Part shown: piece by piece, positions 24,635 through 33,513 of the stretch
How the letters are laid out: each line of letters opens with the position of its first letter
How positions within the stretch are numbered: the stretch's first letter is position 1
Assembly: GCA_035626475.1 (NCBI GenBank)
Contig: DASPNP010000063.1
Coordinates: 1 to 64,000 of the forward strand
Reading direction: 5' to 3'
DNA: 64,000 bases
Origin: DASPKT01 sp035626475
GTDB lineage: Bacteria; Pseudomonadota; Alphaproteobacteria; Azospirillales; Azospirillaceae
The notes under the pieces: model-generated
What the model saw: only the letters and a program-made list of their open reading frames with translations
What the model was told of the DNA's origin: nothing
The model's database searches: none
Translations under genes and position numbers: made by a program

Positions 24635-26110
24635 ATGACCGATCACGGCCTTGATCCCGAGGGCACGCGGCTGCCCGTGAAGATCGACACGGCCACCAAC
24701 GGCGAGTTCGAGCCCGTCGCGCTGCCGCCCGCCATCGAGGCGGCGATCCATGAGGCGCACCGGGCGGCGGGGGAGAATGCGCGGCGGCTGGGGTTGGGGC
24801 GGCGGGCCTTCCTGACCAGCGCCTGCGGCGTCGCCACCACGCTGGCGGCGCTGAACGAGGCGCATGCGGCGGCCGGGCGCACCGGCGGGTCGTTCGATCT
24901 GCCGAAAGAGGCGGGGCTGGACCGCGCGGCGGCGGACTCGGTGCTGGCGAAGCGCGAGTTCGTCTTCGACGTGCAGGGCCACCACGTCAACCCGTCGGGC
25001 GCCTGGATCGGCAAGCTGAAGCCGGACGCGCGGCCGCTCTCGTCCCTGCCCCACGCCAGTTGCGGCGCCGGCGACAAGGAGGTGCTGGGGTATCTCAACT
25101 GCTTCGGCGCCGACCGCTTCGTGAAGGACGTGTTCCTGGACAGCGACACGGACATGATGGTCCTGTCCTTCACCCCCGCCCCCTACGACCGCCAGCCCCT
25201 GACCATCGAGGAGGCGGCGGCCACCCGGGCGCTGGTGAAGGCGCTGGACGGGACCGAGCGTCTGCTGCTGCACTGCCCGGTCAACCCCAACGTGCCGGAC
25301 GGGCTGGCGCCGATGGAGCGGGCGGTGTCGGAGTTCAGGATCGCCGCCTTCAAGACCTATACGCAGTTCGGGCCCCAAGGGCCCGCCAGCGGTTTCCGCC
25401 TGACCGACCAATACGGCACCGCCTTCATCGAGAAGGCGCGCGACCTCGGCGTGCCGATGATCGCGATCCACAAGGGCCTGCCCTTCAGCAAGCAGGGCTA
25501 TGAGTTCAGCACCTGCGACGATGTCGGCCCGGCCGCGGCCCGGCATCCGGACGTGACCTTCCTGATCTACCATGCCGGCTACGACAGCGACCTCGTGGAA
25601 GGCCCCTATGATCCGAAGGCGGTCGGCGGCATCGACACGCTGGTGCGCAGCCTGGAACAGGCGGGGGTCAAGCCCGGCGCCAACGTTTATGCCGAGCTGG
25701 GCAGCACCTGGCGCTTCCTGATGCTGCGCGACCCGACCCAGGCGGCGCACGCGCTGGGCAAGCTGCTCAAGGCCGTCGGGCCCGACCGCGTGCTCTGGGG
25801 CACGGACAGCATCTGGTACGGCAGCCCGCAGGACCAGATCCAGGCCTTCCGCGCCTTCCAGATTTCCAAGGAGCTCCAGGAGAAGCACGGCTATCCCGAA
25901 CTGACGCCGGGGCTGAAAGCCAAGATCTTCGGGCTGAACGCGCTTAAGCCCTACAAGGTCGAGCCGTCACGCCTGATGAAGCGGGCGAGCCTGGAGGATG
26001 CCGACCTGGTCCAGCGCCTGCGCCACGCCTACACCCCCGATCCGGCCTTCGAGACCTACGGCCCGAAGACCCGGGCGGAGTTCCTGCGGTTCAAGGAATT
26101 GCACGGGTAG
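24635..26110 (+). CDS. Amidohydrolase-related protein (Amidohydro_2), predicted Tat substrate
   Basis: A 491-residue protein. A long cytosolic-looking lead of about 50 residues precedes a twin-arginine stretch GLGRRAFLTSACGVATTLAA (residues about 53-72), so export by Tat would be from an unusually late signal. The catalytic TIM barrel has FDVQGHHVNP near 110 in place of the usual His-x-His, then IAIHKGLPF near 285, FLIYHAGYDSD near 311 and GTDSIW near 389. Members are metal-dependent hydrolases or decarboxylases. Substrate unknown. Starts 63 bp after the DHFR-like gene. Confidence 0.82.
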   Translation: MTDHGLDPEGTRLPVKIDTATNGEFEPVALPPAIEAAIHEAHRAAGENARRLGLGRRAFLTSACGVATTLAALNEAHAAAGRTGGSFDLPKEAGLDRAAADSVLAKREFVFDVQGHHVNPSGAWIGKLKPDARPLSSLPHASCGAGDKEVLGYLNCFGADRFVKDVFLDSDTDMMVLSFTPAPYDRQPLTIEEAAATRALVKALDGTERLLLHCPVNPNVPDGLAPMERAVSEFRIAAFKTYTQFGPQGPASGFRLTDQYGTAFIEKARDLGVPMIAIHKGLPFSKQGYEFSTCDDVGPAAARHPDVTFLIYHAGYDSDLVEGPYDPKAVGGIDTLVRSLEQAGVKPGANVYAELGSTWRFLMLRDPTQAAHALGKLLKAVGPDRVLWGTDSIWYGSPQDQIQAFRAFQISKELQEKHGYPELTPGLKAKIFGLNALKPYKVEPSRLMKRASLEDADLVQRLRHAYTPDPAFETYGPKTRAEFLRFKELHG

Positions 26111-26116
26111 GAAAAA

Positions 26117-26317
26117 TCCCTCGCCCCTTGCGGGAGAGGGATGGGACCCGCGCGAAGCGTGGGAGGGTGAGGGGTCGGCGGGCTGAAAGCCCGACGTTCT
26201 CACCGGGTGTCCCTAGATCAGCCGTCGAAAAGGCCGGGGCTGCGCCCCGTCCACCCCTCATCCTCCCCAAGCAGGCTTGGGGCCCCATCCTTCTCCCGCA
26301 AGGGGAGAAGGATAAGG
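26117..26317. repeat. Intergenic palindromic repeat, family A, copy 3 (inverted)
   Basis: Same element as at 14604 in the opposite orientation, starting CCCTCGCCCCTTGCGGGAG and ending GCAAGGGGAGAAGGATAAGG, with the CCCCAAGCAGGCTTGGGG internal stem. Occupies the 227-bp convergent junction between the amidohydrolase and NlpC/P60 genes. Confidence 0.85.
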
Positions 26318-26337
26318 GCGCAACGGCCCCCTACCGC

Positions 26338-27186
26338 CTAAAGCCTACGCACCCCGTTGATGCCCTTGGCGCCCGCACGGGCGACCACGTCGGTCAGCGG
26401 CTCGCGGGTCACGCACATGTGGAAGGCGTTGGCGTGCACCAGGTCGGTCGCGTCGGCCATGATGCCGACATGGCCGGGGAAGAAGACGATGTCGCCGCGC
26501 TGGTAGGCCACATCCCGGCCGTCGTCGGAGATCTTCGTGCCGACGCTCTCGCGCTGCTGGTCGCTGTCGCGCGGGCAGGCCACGCCGGCCATGGAGAGGG
26601 AGAGCTGCACCAGGGCGGAGCAGTCCAGCCCCAGGCTGGTTCGGCCGCCCCAGAGGTAGGGAGTTCCCAGGAACCGCAGCGCCGTCTCCACCGGATCGTG
26701 CGCCTTCGCCGCGTCCAGCGGCTCCAGCTGCTTGGCGTAGAGCCAGCCGCCGCCGGCGAGCTCGGCATAGCCGTCGCGCTCGCCCACCACCGTCACCGGC
26801 GAGGCGAGGCTGAGCACGTCGAGGAAGGGCGACTTCAAATCGGGCTCGGGGAACAGGTAGCCGCGCAGGGCCGTGACGCGGTGCGTCGGCTCCTGCACCT
26901 CCATGTCCAGCGCCTCGATGCGCAGGTATCCCACATAGCCGTCGGTGGCGTTCTGGCCCCAGACCCAGCCGTCCTTCTCCTCGAGTGCCGTAAAGACCTC
27001 GCCGAACAGGAGCTGGCTGGACTGGCGGCTGTCGGGCGCCGGCCGCTCCGCCAGGGTCACGAAGCCGGCGCGCACCTGGCAGGGAATGCCGTCGACGAAG
27101 CGCTCCGCCTCCACCTGACCCTTCAGCGTGGCGGCGGCGAGGTCCGGGCGGTAGGCGTGGATTCGGGGATCGAGGGCGGCGCTCAT
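26338..27186 (-). CDS. NlpC/P60 family cysteine endopeptidase with SH3-like domains
   Basis: A 282-residue peptidoglycan hydrolase-like protein. Residues about 25-150 contain SH3b-type repeats (WGQNATDGYVGYL, WLYAKQL). The C-terminal NlpC/P60 domain has the catalytic Cys in LGLDCSALVQ near 186 and His in FPGHVGIM near 236, plus a second His in VHANAFHM. Family members cut gamma-D-Glu-diaminopimelate bonds. There is no signal peptide, so it may act on imported muropeptides. Its start overlaps the MarR stop as ATGA. Confidence 0.9.
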   Translation of the reverse strand: MSAALDPRIHAYRPDLAAATLKGQVEAERFVDGIPCQVRAGFVTLAERPAPDSRQSSQLLFGEVFTALEEKDGWVWGQNATDGYVGYLRIEALDMEVQEPTHRVTALRGYLFPEPDLKSPFLDVLSLASPVTVVGERDGYAELAGGGWLYAKQLEPLDAAKAHDPVETALRFLGTPYLWGGRTSLGLDCSALVQLSLSMAGVACPRDSDQQRESVGTKISDDGRDVAYQRGDIVFFPGHVGIMADATDLVHANAFHMCVTREPLTDVVARAGAKGINGVRRL

Positions 27187-27593
27187 GCCGGGGCCGCCAC
27201 GGGCTCCGGACGGGCGACGGGCGCCGGGGCAGCGAGCGCGCCGCCATCCTGGAAGGCGGCGGCGGTGGCGCCGGCGTCGATCACCAGCTGGGCGAACTCG
27301 GTCAGGAAGACGGATCCCTTCACGGTGCGCTGGACCAGCACGTTGCGCCGGTCGGTGTCGTCCCGCTTGCGCTTGGCGAAGCCGAGCCGGCCCAGCCGGT
27401 CCAGCGCGCGCGTCACGGCGGGCTTGGAGATGTTGAGGGTCGATGCCAGGCCACGCACGGTGTGCGGCGGCGGAGTCATGTAGACCGTGAGCAGAAGCGC
27501 CAGCTGGCGTGCCGAAAGATCAGGTCCGTCCTGGCGCACGCTCGCCACCAACGCCCCGCGCCAGAGCTCCAGCGCATCCAAATTCCGCGACAT
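27183..27593 (-). CDS. MarR family transcriptional regulator
   Basis: A 136-residue winged-helix regulator. LSARQLALLLTVYM and VRGLASTLNISKPAVTRALD (recognition helix) lie at residues about 27-68, followed by the wing KRKRDDTDRRNVLV. The C terminus is a low-complexity Ala/Pro tail. It is translationally coupled (ATGA) to an NlpC/P60 peptidase, suggesting joint expression and perhaps control of cell-wall turnover. Start at ATG; an in-frame TTG directly precedes it. Confidence 0.87.
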   Translation of the reverse strand: MSRNLDALELWRGALVASVRQDGPDLSARQLALLLTVYMTPPPHTVRGLASTLNISKPAVTRALDRLGRLGFAKRKRDDTDRRNVLVQRTVKGSVFLTEFAQLVIDAGATAAAFQDGGALAAPAPVARPEPVAAPA

Positions 27594-27698
27594 CAAGGCC
27601 CCCCAGCCGATGGCCGGTTGATCCGGCCACGAAACGAAGTGTGCCGGAGAAGCGCCCTTCCGGCAAGGGGGCCCGAGTCGGGCCCAAGGCCGAAAGGC

Positions 27699-27926
27699 TC
27701 AGGCGGCTTTGGCGGCCGACTGCCGCAGCAGGCGCAGCGCCTCCTCGACCACATCCATGTGCTGGGACGCGAACTGGATGTCGTAGCCGACAGTCCGCCC
27801 CTCAGCGTCCAGGTCGATCACGAGGTCGCGGTCATCCTCCACCCTCTGGCGCACGGCCGGTCCGGCACCAAGGGTGACATACATGCTGTCGGTCGAAGGG
27901 TCGTAGAAGATCGGAGAGTCGCTCAT
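27699..27926 (-). CDS. DUF2283 domain protein
   Basis: A 75-residue protein matching the DUF2283 pattern: FYDPSTDSMYVTLG, then VEDDRDLVIDLDAEGRTVGYDIQFAS. These are small soluble proteins often paired with a short toxin-like or DUF4258 partner as possible toxin-antitoxin modules. Here the upstream partner seems to be reduced to a C-terminal scrap whose stop overlaps this start as ATGA. Function unproven. Confidence 0.85.
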   Translation of the reverse strand: MSDSPIFYDPSTDSMYVTLGAGPAVRQRVEDDRDLVIDLDAEGRTVGYDIQFASQHMDVVEEALRLLRQSAAKAA

Positions 27927-27994
27927 GGCCCGAAGTCCCGGTCCTCGAACGCGTTGTGCACGGTCTCGCCGTCCGCGAGCGTAACAACCGTCAT
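27923..27994 (-). pseudogene. Possible C-terminal remnant of a partner gene of DUF2283
   Basis: Twenty-three codons (MTVVTLADGETVHNAFEDRD...) end in a TGA that overlaps the DUF2283 start codon by ATGA, as in a real operon. No SD precedes the ATG and the reading frame upstream runs within 45 bp into repeat B2. It may be the 3' end of a gene disrupted by that repeat, or a chance frame. Confidence 0.3.
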
Positions 27995-28037
27995 GTCATG
28001 GGTCGAGAACACGGACGCCGCCTGCCCCCTCTCAACC

Positions 28038-28193
28038 GTCACCCCGGCGAAGGCCGGGGCCCAGGGGTTGCAGCCATGCGGGCTTGATGAAGCACGCCCT
28101 GATCCGGCCGATCGGATGATCGGGTAGGGTGGAAGCGCTGCATTGGGCACATCTCGCTGCAACCCCTGGGTCCCGGCCTTCGCCGGGATGACG
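28038..28193. repeat. Intergenic palindromic repeat, family B, copy 2
   Basis: Starts GTCACCCCGGCGAAGGCCGG and ends GGCCTTCGCCGGGATGAC. Inside are CCCAGGGGTTGCAGC, GATGAAGCACGCC, a variable core and GCTGCAACCCCTGGG. It lies between the DUF2283 region and the 3' end of the aminopeptidase gene, both on the minus strand. The 290-bp gap holds nothing else except the partial frame at 27923. Confidence 0.85.
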
Positions 28194-28218
28194 GGAGGAG
28201 AGATTTCGAACCGAGCGC

Positions 28219-29601
28219 TTACCTCCCGAACCGCTTCTCCAGCAGCGTGAAGGCGGCGCGGAGCGCCATGGCCTCGCCGCCCTCGGGACGGCCGGGCTTG
28301 GCGGACTGGTTCCAGGCCATCAGGTCGATATGGGCCCAGGGCGTGCCCTTGGAGACGAACTGCTCCAGGTAAAGCGCCGCGGTGATGGCGCCGCCGAAGC
28401 CGCCCGAGGGCGCGTTGTTCAGGTCGGCGACCTTGCTGTCCAGCTGCTTGCGGTAGCCCTGCCACAGCGGCAGGCGCCAGACCGGGTCGTCGGCCTCGGT
28501 CGCGGCGGCCAGGAAGTCGTTGGCGAGCTGGTCGTCGTTGGCGAACAGGGCCGGCAGCTCGGTACCCAGCGCCACGCGGGCGGCGCCGGTGAGCGTCGCG
28601 AAGTCCAGGATCATCGCCGGCTTGGCCTGGTCGGCCTCGAACAGCGCGTCGCAGAGGATCAGGCGCCCCTCGGCGTCGGTGTTGCCGATCTCCACCGTCA
28701 GGCCCTTGCGGGTGGCCAGGATGTCGCCGGGGCGGAAGGCGTTGCCCGCGATGGCGTTCTCCACCGCCGGCACCAGCACCCGCAGGCGGACCGGCAGCTT
28801 CGCCGCCATCACCATGCGCGCCAGGCCCAGCACATGGGCGGCGCCGCCCATGTCCTTCTTCATCAGCAGCATGTTGGCGGCGCCCTTGATGTCGAGCCCG
28901 CCGCTGTCGAAGCAGACGCCCTTGCCGACCAGGCAGACCAGCGGCGCGTCCGAGCCGGCGCCCGACCAGGTCAGGTCGATCAGGCAGGGGCGCTTGGCCG
29001 CCGCCCGGCCCACCGCATGGACCGCCGGATAGTTCTGGCTGAGCAGGTCGTCGCCCTCGATGACCGAGACATCGGCGCCGAACTCGGTGGCGATGCTCTT
29101 TGCTGCGGCGGCGAGGTCGCCCGGCCCCATATCCTCGGCCGGGGTGTTGATCAGGTCGCGGACCAGGAAGGCGGAGGTCGCGGTGCGCTCCACCGCCGCC
29201 AGGTCGGTGCCGTCGGACACGACCAGCGCCGGGAACTCCTTGGTCGACTTCTTATAGCGGGTGAACTGGTAGCAGGCGAGCGACCAGCCGAGTGCCGCCG
29301 CCGTGGCGCTCCGGGCGTCCAGCCCCTCGATGCGGTAGCTGCCTTTGGGAAGACTGCCCGGCAGGCCGGCGAAGCTCCAGAGGTCGATGCGCTCGCCCAC
29401 CCCGACCAGCACTTGGCCGAGGCGCCCGCCCTCGCCCGGGACCAGCGCCGTCGCCCCGGCCTCGCCGGTGAAGCCCAGCGCCCGCACCCAGGATGAGGTG
29501 GCGGCGGGGGCTTGCGACAGCCACGCCTCCAGCCCCTCCTTGCGGACGGGGACGATGGTCACGGTATCGGCGTCGGCGGCTTGGCGCAGGCAGGGCAGCA
29601 C
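28219..29601 (-). CDS. M17 leucyl aminopeptidase family protein
   Basis: A 460-residue cytosolic exopeptidase. The C-terminal catalytic domain has the di-metal ligands and catalytic Lys in VGKGVCFDSGGLDIK near residue 230, MKKDMGGAAHVL, and the signature NTDAEGRLILCDAL near 310. The N-terminal domain is shorter and more divergent than PepA, closer to the PepB-like branch. The GTG start at 29601 with AGAGGAG 8 nt upstream was chosen; the longer ATG-initiated frame lacks an SD. Alone between family B repeat 2 and a divergent GST. Confidence 0.9.
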   Translation of the reverse strand: MLPCLRQAADADTVTIVPVRKEGLEAWLSQAPAATSSWVRALGFTGEAGATALVPGEGGRLGQVLVGVGERIDLWSFAGLPGSLPKGSYRIEGLDARSATAAALGWSLACYQFTRYKKSTKEFPALVVSDGTDLAAVERTATSAFLVRDLINTPAEDMGPGDLAAAAKSIATEFGADVSVIEGDDLLSQNYPAVHAVGRAAAKRPCLIDLTWSGAGSDAPLVCLVGKGVCFDSGGLDIKGAANMLLMKKDMGGAAHVLGLARMVMAAKLPVRLRVLVPAVENAIAGNAFRPGDILATRKGLTVEIGNTDAEGRLILCDALFEADQAKPAMILDFATLTGAARVALGTELPALFANDDQLANDFLAAATEADDPVWRLPLWQGYRKQLDSKVADLNNAPSGGFGGAITAALYLEQFVSKGTPWAHIDLMAWNQSAKPGRPEGGEAMALRAAFTLLEKRFGR

Positions 29602-29740
29602 GGGAGGCGCTCCTCTGGGATGGATGTCTGGGCCGGCAAGGTTCCACAGAAAGCCGGCCTGAGCCAACCCCCGAAATGGGCGCATTGCGGGCCGCCGCCC
29701 CGCATGCTAGGCCCGGAGCCTACCCATCGGGAGGCGCGCC

Positions 29741-30394
29741 ATGTCCGACTTCACCCTGGTCATCGGCAACAAGAGCTACTCGTCATGGTCGCTGCGGCCC
29801 TGGCTGGCGCTGCGGCAGGCGGGCATCGCCTTCGACGAGGTGGTGATCCCGCTGCGGACGCCCGAAACCAAGGCGGCGATCCTGGCGCAGGGCCCGGCCG
29901 GCAAGGTGCCGGTGCTCCGCCATGGCGACCTCACGATCTGGGACAGCCTCGCCATCTGCGAGTACGTCGCCGAGCTGAGGCCCGAGGCCGGGCTGTGGCC
30001 CGAGGACCGCGCCGCCCGGGCTGTCGCCCGCTCGGTCTCGGCGGAGATGCACAGCGGCTTCCAGGACCTCCGCGCCAACCTGTTCATGGATCTGCGCCGC
30101 GAGCGCCGGTCGGAGGAGCGCCTCGCCAAGGCCGCCGCCGACATCGCGCGGGTGCAGGCGATCTGGGCCGACTGCCGGGCGCGCTTCGGCCGAGGCGGGC
30201 CGTTCCTGTTCGGCCGCTTCTCGGTCGCCGACTGCATGTACGCGCCGGTCACGACGCGCTTCACCACCTGGGGCGTGGAGCTGACGCCCGGGAGCCGCGC
30301 CTATGTCGAGGCGGTGCAGGCCCTGCCCGCCTTCCAGGACTGGAAGCGCGCGGCCCTGGCGGAGGAGTGGGAGATCGATTTCGGGCCGATCTGA
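29741..30394 (+). CDS. Glutathione S-transferase family protein
   Basis: A 217-residue soluble protein. The N-terminal thioredoxin-like domain begins FTLVIGNKSYSSWSLRPWLAL, with the catalytic Ser of the S-x-S-S-W-S motif, and contains GKVPVL-HGD and IWDSLAICEYV (the glutathione-binding Asp-Ser). The C-terminal all-helical domain follows to FLFGRFSVADCMYAPV. Members conjugate or isomerise electrophiles; the zeta-like SxxSxR motif would also suit maleylacetoacetate isomerase-type chemistry, but no tyrosine-degradation genes are adjacent. Confidence 0.9.
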   Translation: MSDFTLVIGNKSYSSWSLRPWLALRQAGIAFDEVVIPLRTPETKAAILAQGPAGKVPVLRHGDLTIWDSLAICEYVAELRPEAGLWPEDRAARAVARSVSAEMHSGFQDLRANLFMDLRRERRSEERLAKAAADIARVQAIWADCRARFGRGGPFLFGRFSVADCMYAPVTTRFTTWGVELTPGSRAYVEAVQALPAFQDWKRAALAEEWEIDFGPI

Positions 30395-30457
30395 GGGGCG
30401 GGGCTTGTTCTGGGGAACTGACCCTACGGGTCTCGCCGTTCGCTCAATCTCTCAAGC

Positions 30458-30611
30458 GTCATCCCGGCGGAAGCCGGGACCCAGGAGTTGCCGCCGTGGG
30501 CGGTCGATGAAGCACGCCCTCATGCACGGGTGAACCCGCGCCGGGCGAAAGGAGCGCTGCATTTGGCGCATCCCGCTGCAACCCCTGGGTCCCGGCTTTC
30601 GCCGGGATGAC
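30458..30611. repeat. Intergenic palindromic repeat, family B, copy 3
   Basis: Begins GTCATCCCGGCGGAAGCCGG and ends CCGGCTTTCGCCGGGATGAC, with CCCAGGAGTTGC, GATGAAGCACGCC and GCTGCAACCCCTGGG inside. It fills the 259-bp convergent junction between the GST and the TAXI binding protein genes. Confidence 0.85.
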
Positions 30612-30653
30612 GGAAGGAAAGGTTTACAGGCCGCCAGCCATTGTCCGGCGCCC

Positions 30654-31787
30654 CTACCGCGAGGGCTGCTTCGTCGCTCCGGCCGCCTTGGTCGGCGGCG
30701 GTTCCGGCGGGGCGGGCGGTGGGGGGATCTGGTAGCCGGCCTCGCGGTAGTAGCGCTCGGCGCCCGAGTGCAGCGGCACGGCCAGCCCGTCCAGCGCCTT
30801 CTCCGGGCGGATGGCGGCCCCGCGCGGATGGCCCTCGTGCAGCAGCCGCAGCGTGGCCGGGTGCCACAGCGCCTTGGCGACGCCGTAGACGATGGCGTCC
30901 GGCACGGCGTCGTGCACCAGCCATTGCGCGCCGACGCCCAGGCTGCGCGTCTCCGGTACGCCGTTGTAGATGCCGGCCTCCACCAGGCTTTCGGTGAAGA
31001 AGGGCAGGCGGCTCTCCGCCCGGTCGGCGCGCTCGTCCGCCAGCGGCACCAGCCGGATCGGCAGCCGGGCGGCGAGGTCGGCCACCGCCGGCAGCGGATA
31101 GCCGCCGACGATGAAGAAGGCGTCCAGCGCCCCCTCCACCAGCCGGTCGCTGGCGGTGCCGGGATTCAGGAACTCGGCCTCGATCCGCTTCTCCGTGAGA
31201 CCGTAAGCCTGCAGCAGCACCCGGGCGCTGACCAGCGTGCCCGAGCCCTTCTCCCCCACCGCCACCCGCTTGCCCTTGAGGTCGGCGACGGTCTGGATCG
31301 GCCCGTCGGCGCGCACCACCAGATGGATCGTCTCGGTGTAGAGGTTGGCGATGGCGCGCAGTTCGGCGAAGGGCTGCTCGGCCTTGAAGGCGCCCTCGCC
31401 GCGCCAGGAGGCGTAGGCGATGTCGGCCTGCACCATGCCGGATTCGAAGCGCCGGTCGCGGATGCCCTCGACATTCTCCACCGCGCCCGACGTCGCCTGC
31501 GCCACGGCGATCAGGCCGGGCACGCCGCAGCTGCCGCCGCGCTCGCACTCGCGCGAACCGGGCGGGTTGCTGATGGCGTTGGCGATGATGCCGCCGATGG
31601 GGAAGTAGGTGCCGCCCGTCGTGCCGGTGCCGATCTGGAAGAAGCGGATGCCGGCGCCGACCGTCGATTGCTGCGCCCGGGCCGTGCCCAGGGGCAGCGC
31701 CAGGGCGCAGGACCCGCCCAGCAGGCCCCGCAGAAGCGTCCGGCGTGGAAGGGGTCGGCGGCTGGAACTGTCGGGCGGGAGCGGCAT
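30654..31787 (-). CDS. TAXI family TRAP-transporter solute-binding protein
   Basis: A 377-residue exported protein. The signal contains PLPRRTLLRGLLGGSCALAL, compatible with Tat or Sec export. The TAXI core is clear: FFQIGTGTTGGTYFPIGGII near residue 50, SGMVQADIAYASWRG, and VADLKGKRVAVGEKGSGTL near 168. The C terminus has an unusual Pro-rich tail (PPPPAPPEPPP). No TRAP permease lies nearby, so the partner is elsewhere. Substrate not predictable; family members bind organic acids or amino acids such as glutamate. Confidence 0.9.
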   Translation of the reverse strand: MPLPPDSSSRRPLPRRTLLRGLLGGSCALALPLGTARAQQSTVGAGIRFFQIGTGTTGGTYFPIGGIIANAISNPPGSRECERGGSCGVPGLIAVAQATSGAVENVEGIRDRRFESGMVQADIAYASWRGEGAFKAEQPFAELRAIANLYTETIHLVVRADGPIQTVADLKGKRVAVGEKGSGTLVSARVLLQAYGLTEKRIEAEFLNPGTASDRLVEGALDAFFIVGGYPLPAVADLAARLPIRLVPLADERADRAESRLPFFTESLVEAGIYNGVPETRSLGVGAQWLVHDAVPDAIVYGVAKALWHPATLRLLHEGHPRGAAIRPEKALDGLAVPLHSGAERYYREAGYQIPPPPAPPEPPPTKAAGATKQPSR

Positions 31788-31992
31788 GGCGGGCGCACCT
31801 CGCTGGAGGGCTATTTTCCAGAATATGGGCCTCCGCCCCCGCCCGTTGCAACTGCGAAAGGGGCTGGTGATCCGGACATTTCGGCCAGTTGGCAGCACGC
31901 CTCCGGGCGGCTATGGTCGCCGCCGTCCGGCCGGGCCCGTGAAGAGGCCCGCCGCGGAGGACCGTCCCCAGAGTGCGCCCCAGGAGCATGCG

Positions 31993-33513
31993 ATGAAGAG
32001 CGACAGCCTGTACCATCTGTTCGAGAGCCGCTTCCCGGCGGACCGTAACAGCCCCTTCATCGAGACGGAGACGGGCCGGATCTACAGCTACGCCGACCTG
32101 GAGGCGATCTCCGCCCGCTACGCCAACCTGCTGGCGAAGCTTGGTGTGAAGAAGGGCGACCGGGTGGCGGTGCAGGTCGATAAGTCGCCTGAGAACATCT
32201 TCCTCTACCTCGCCGTGGTGCGGGCCGGCGGCGTCTACCTGCCGCTGAACACCGCCTACCAGCGCGGCGAGATCGGCTATTTCCTGGAGGATGCCGAGCC
32301 CACCCTGTTCGTCTGCCGCCCGGAGACCGAGGCGCAGATGCGGGACCTCGCCACGGCCGCCAGGGTGCCGCACGTCCTGACGCTGGGGGTGAACGGCGAC
32401 GGCTCCTTCGCCGAGCGGGCCGCCGGGCTGCCGGAGAGCTTCGAGACGCTGCCCGCGGCCAGGGACGACCTCGCGGCCATCCTCTACACCTCGGGCACGA
32501 CGGGGCGCTCCAAGGGCGCCATGATGACCCATTGGAACCTCGGCTCCAACGCGCTGGCGCTGCATAGGCTCTGGGGCTGGGGCCCCAAGGACGTGCTGCT
32601 GCACGCCCTGCCGATCTTCCACACCCACGGCCTGTTCGTCGCGACCAACTGCGTGCTGCTGAACGGCACGTCCATGCTGTTCCTGCCCAAGTTCGACGCC
32701 GAGACGGTGCTGGGCCTGCTGCCGCGCGCCACCGTCATGATGGGCGTGCCGACCTTCTACACCCGCCTGCTGGCCGAGCCGCGCTTCACCAAGGAACTGG
32801 TCGGCCATTTCAGGCTCTTCATCAGCGGCTCCGCCCCGCTGCTGGCCGACACCCATCGCGAGTTCAGCGCCCGCACCGGCCACGCCATCCTGGAGCGCTA
32901 CGGCATGACCGAGGCGGGGATGATCACCTCCAACCCGCTGGACGGCGACCGGGTGCCGGGCACGGTCGGCTTCCCGCTGCCGGACGTCGAGGTCCGCATC
33001 TGCGACGAGCAGGGCAAGGTGCTCGGCACCGACGAGATCGGCGTGCTGGAGATGCGCGGGCCGAACCTGTTCAAGGGCTATTGGAAGAAGCCGGAGAAGA
33101 CGGCCGAGGACATGCGCGCCGACGGCTTCTTCATCACCGGCGACGTCGCCAAGATCGACGGGCGCGGCTATGTCCACATCGTCGGCCGCGCCAAGGACCT
33201 GATCATCTCCGGCGGCTTCAACGTCTACCCCAAGGAGGTGGAGACGGTGGTGGATTCCATCCCCGGCGTGGTGGAGAGCGCCGTCATCGGCCTGCCCCAC
33301 CCCGACTTCGGCGAGGTGGCGGCGGCGGTGGTGATGGCGCGCCCGGAGGCGGGCCTGACGGAGGCCGGGATCATCGCCACGGTGAAGGGCGAGCTCGCCA
33401 ACTACAAGGTGCCCAAGCGCGTCTGGTTCGTGGACGAGCTGCCGCGCAACGCCATGGGCAAGGTCCAGAAGAACCTGCTGCGCGACCAGCACAAGGACAC
33501 GTTCAAGGCGTGA
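31993..33513 (+). CDS. Malonyl-CoA synthetase-like acyl-CoA ligase
   Basis: A 506-residue ANL-superfamily enzyme that adenylates a carboxylate and transfers it to CoA. Core motifs: LYTSGTTGRSKGAMMTH near residue 163, FISGSAPL, ERYGMTEAGM near 305, FITGDVAKIDGRGY near 380, RAKDLIISGGFNVYP near 402, and the catalytic Lys of NAMGKVQKN near 493. Length and sequence are closest to MatB-type malonyl-CoA synthetases; other short dicarboxylates are possible. SD CAGGAG 7 nt upstream. It ends in an 11-bp convergent overlap with the PAS_5 gene. Confidence 0.85.
   Translation: MKSDSLYHLFESRFPADRNSPFIETETGRIYSYADLEAISARYANLLAKLGVKKGDRVAVQVDKSPENIFLYLAVVRAGGVYLPLNTAYQRGEIGYFLEDAEPTLFVCRPETEAQMRDLATAARVPHVLTLGVNGDGSFAERAAGLPESFETLPAARDDLAAILYTSGTTGRSKGAMMTHWNLGSNALALHRLWGWGPKDVLLHALPIFHTHGLFVATNCVLLNGTSMLFLPKFDAETVLGLLPRATVMMGVPTFYTRLLAEPRFTKELVGHFRLFISGSAPLLADTHREFSARTGHAILERYGMTEAGMITSNPLDGDRVPGTVGFPLPDVEVRICDEQGKVLGTDEIGVLEMRGPNLFKGYWKKPEKTAEDMRADGFFITGDVAKIDGRGYVHIVGRAKDLIISGGFNVYPKEVETVVDSIPGVVESAVIGLPHPDFGEVAAAVVMARPEAGLTEAGIIATVKGELANYKVPKRVWFVDELPRNAMGKVQKNLLRDQHKDTFKA

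Noticed and set aside
30520..33492. Long minus-strand frame over the acyl-CoA ligase and TAXI genes
   Set aside because: It lacks motifs and is explained as the antisense of the ligase; the real minus-strand gene is the TAXI protein in another frame.
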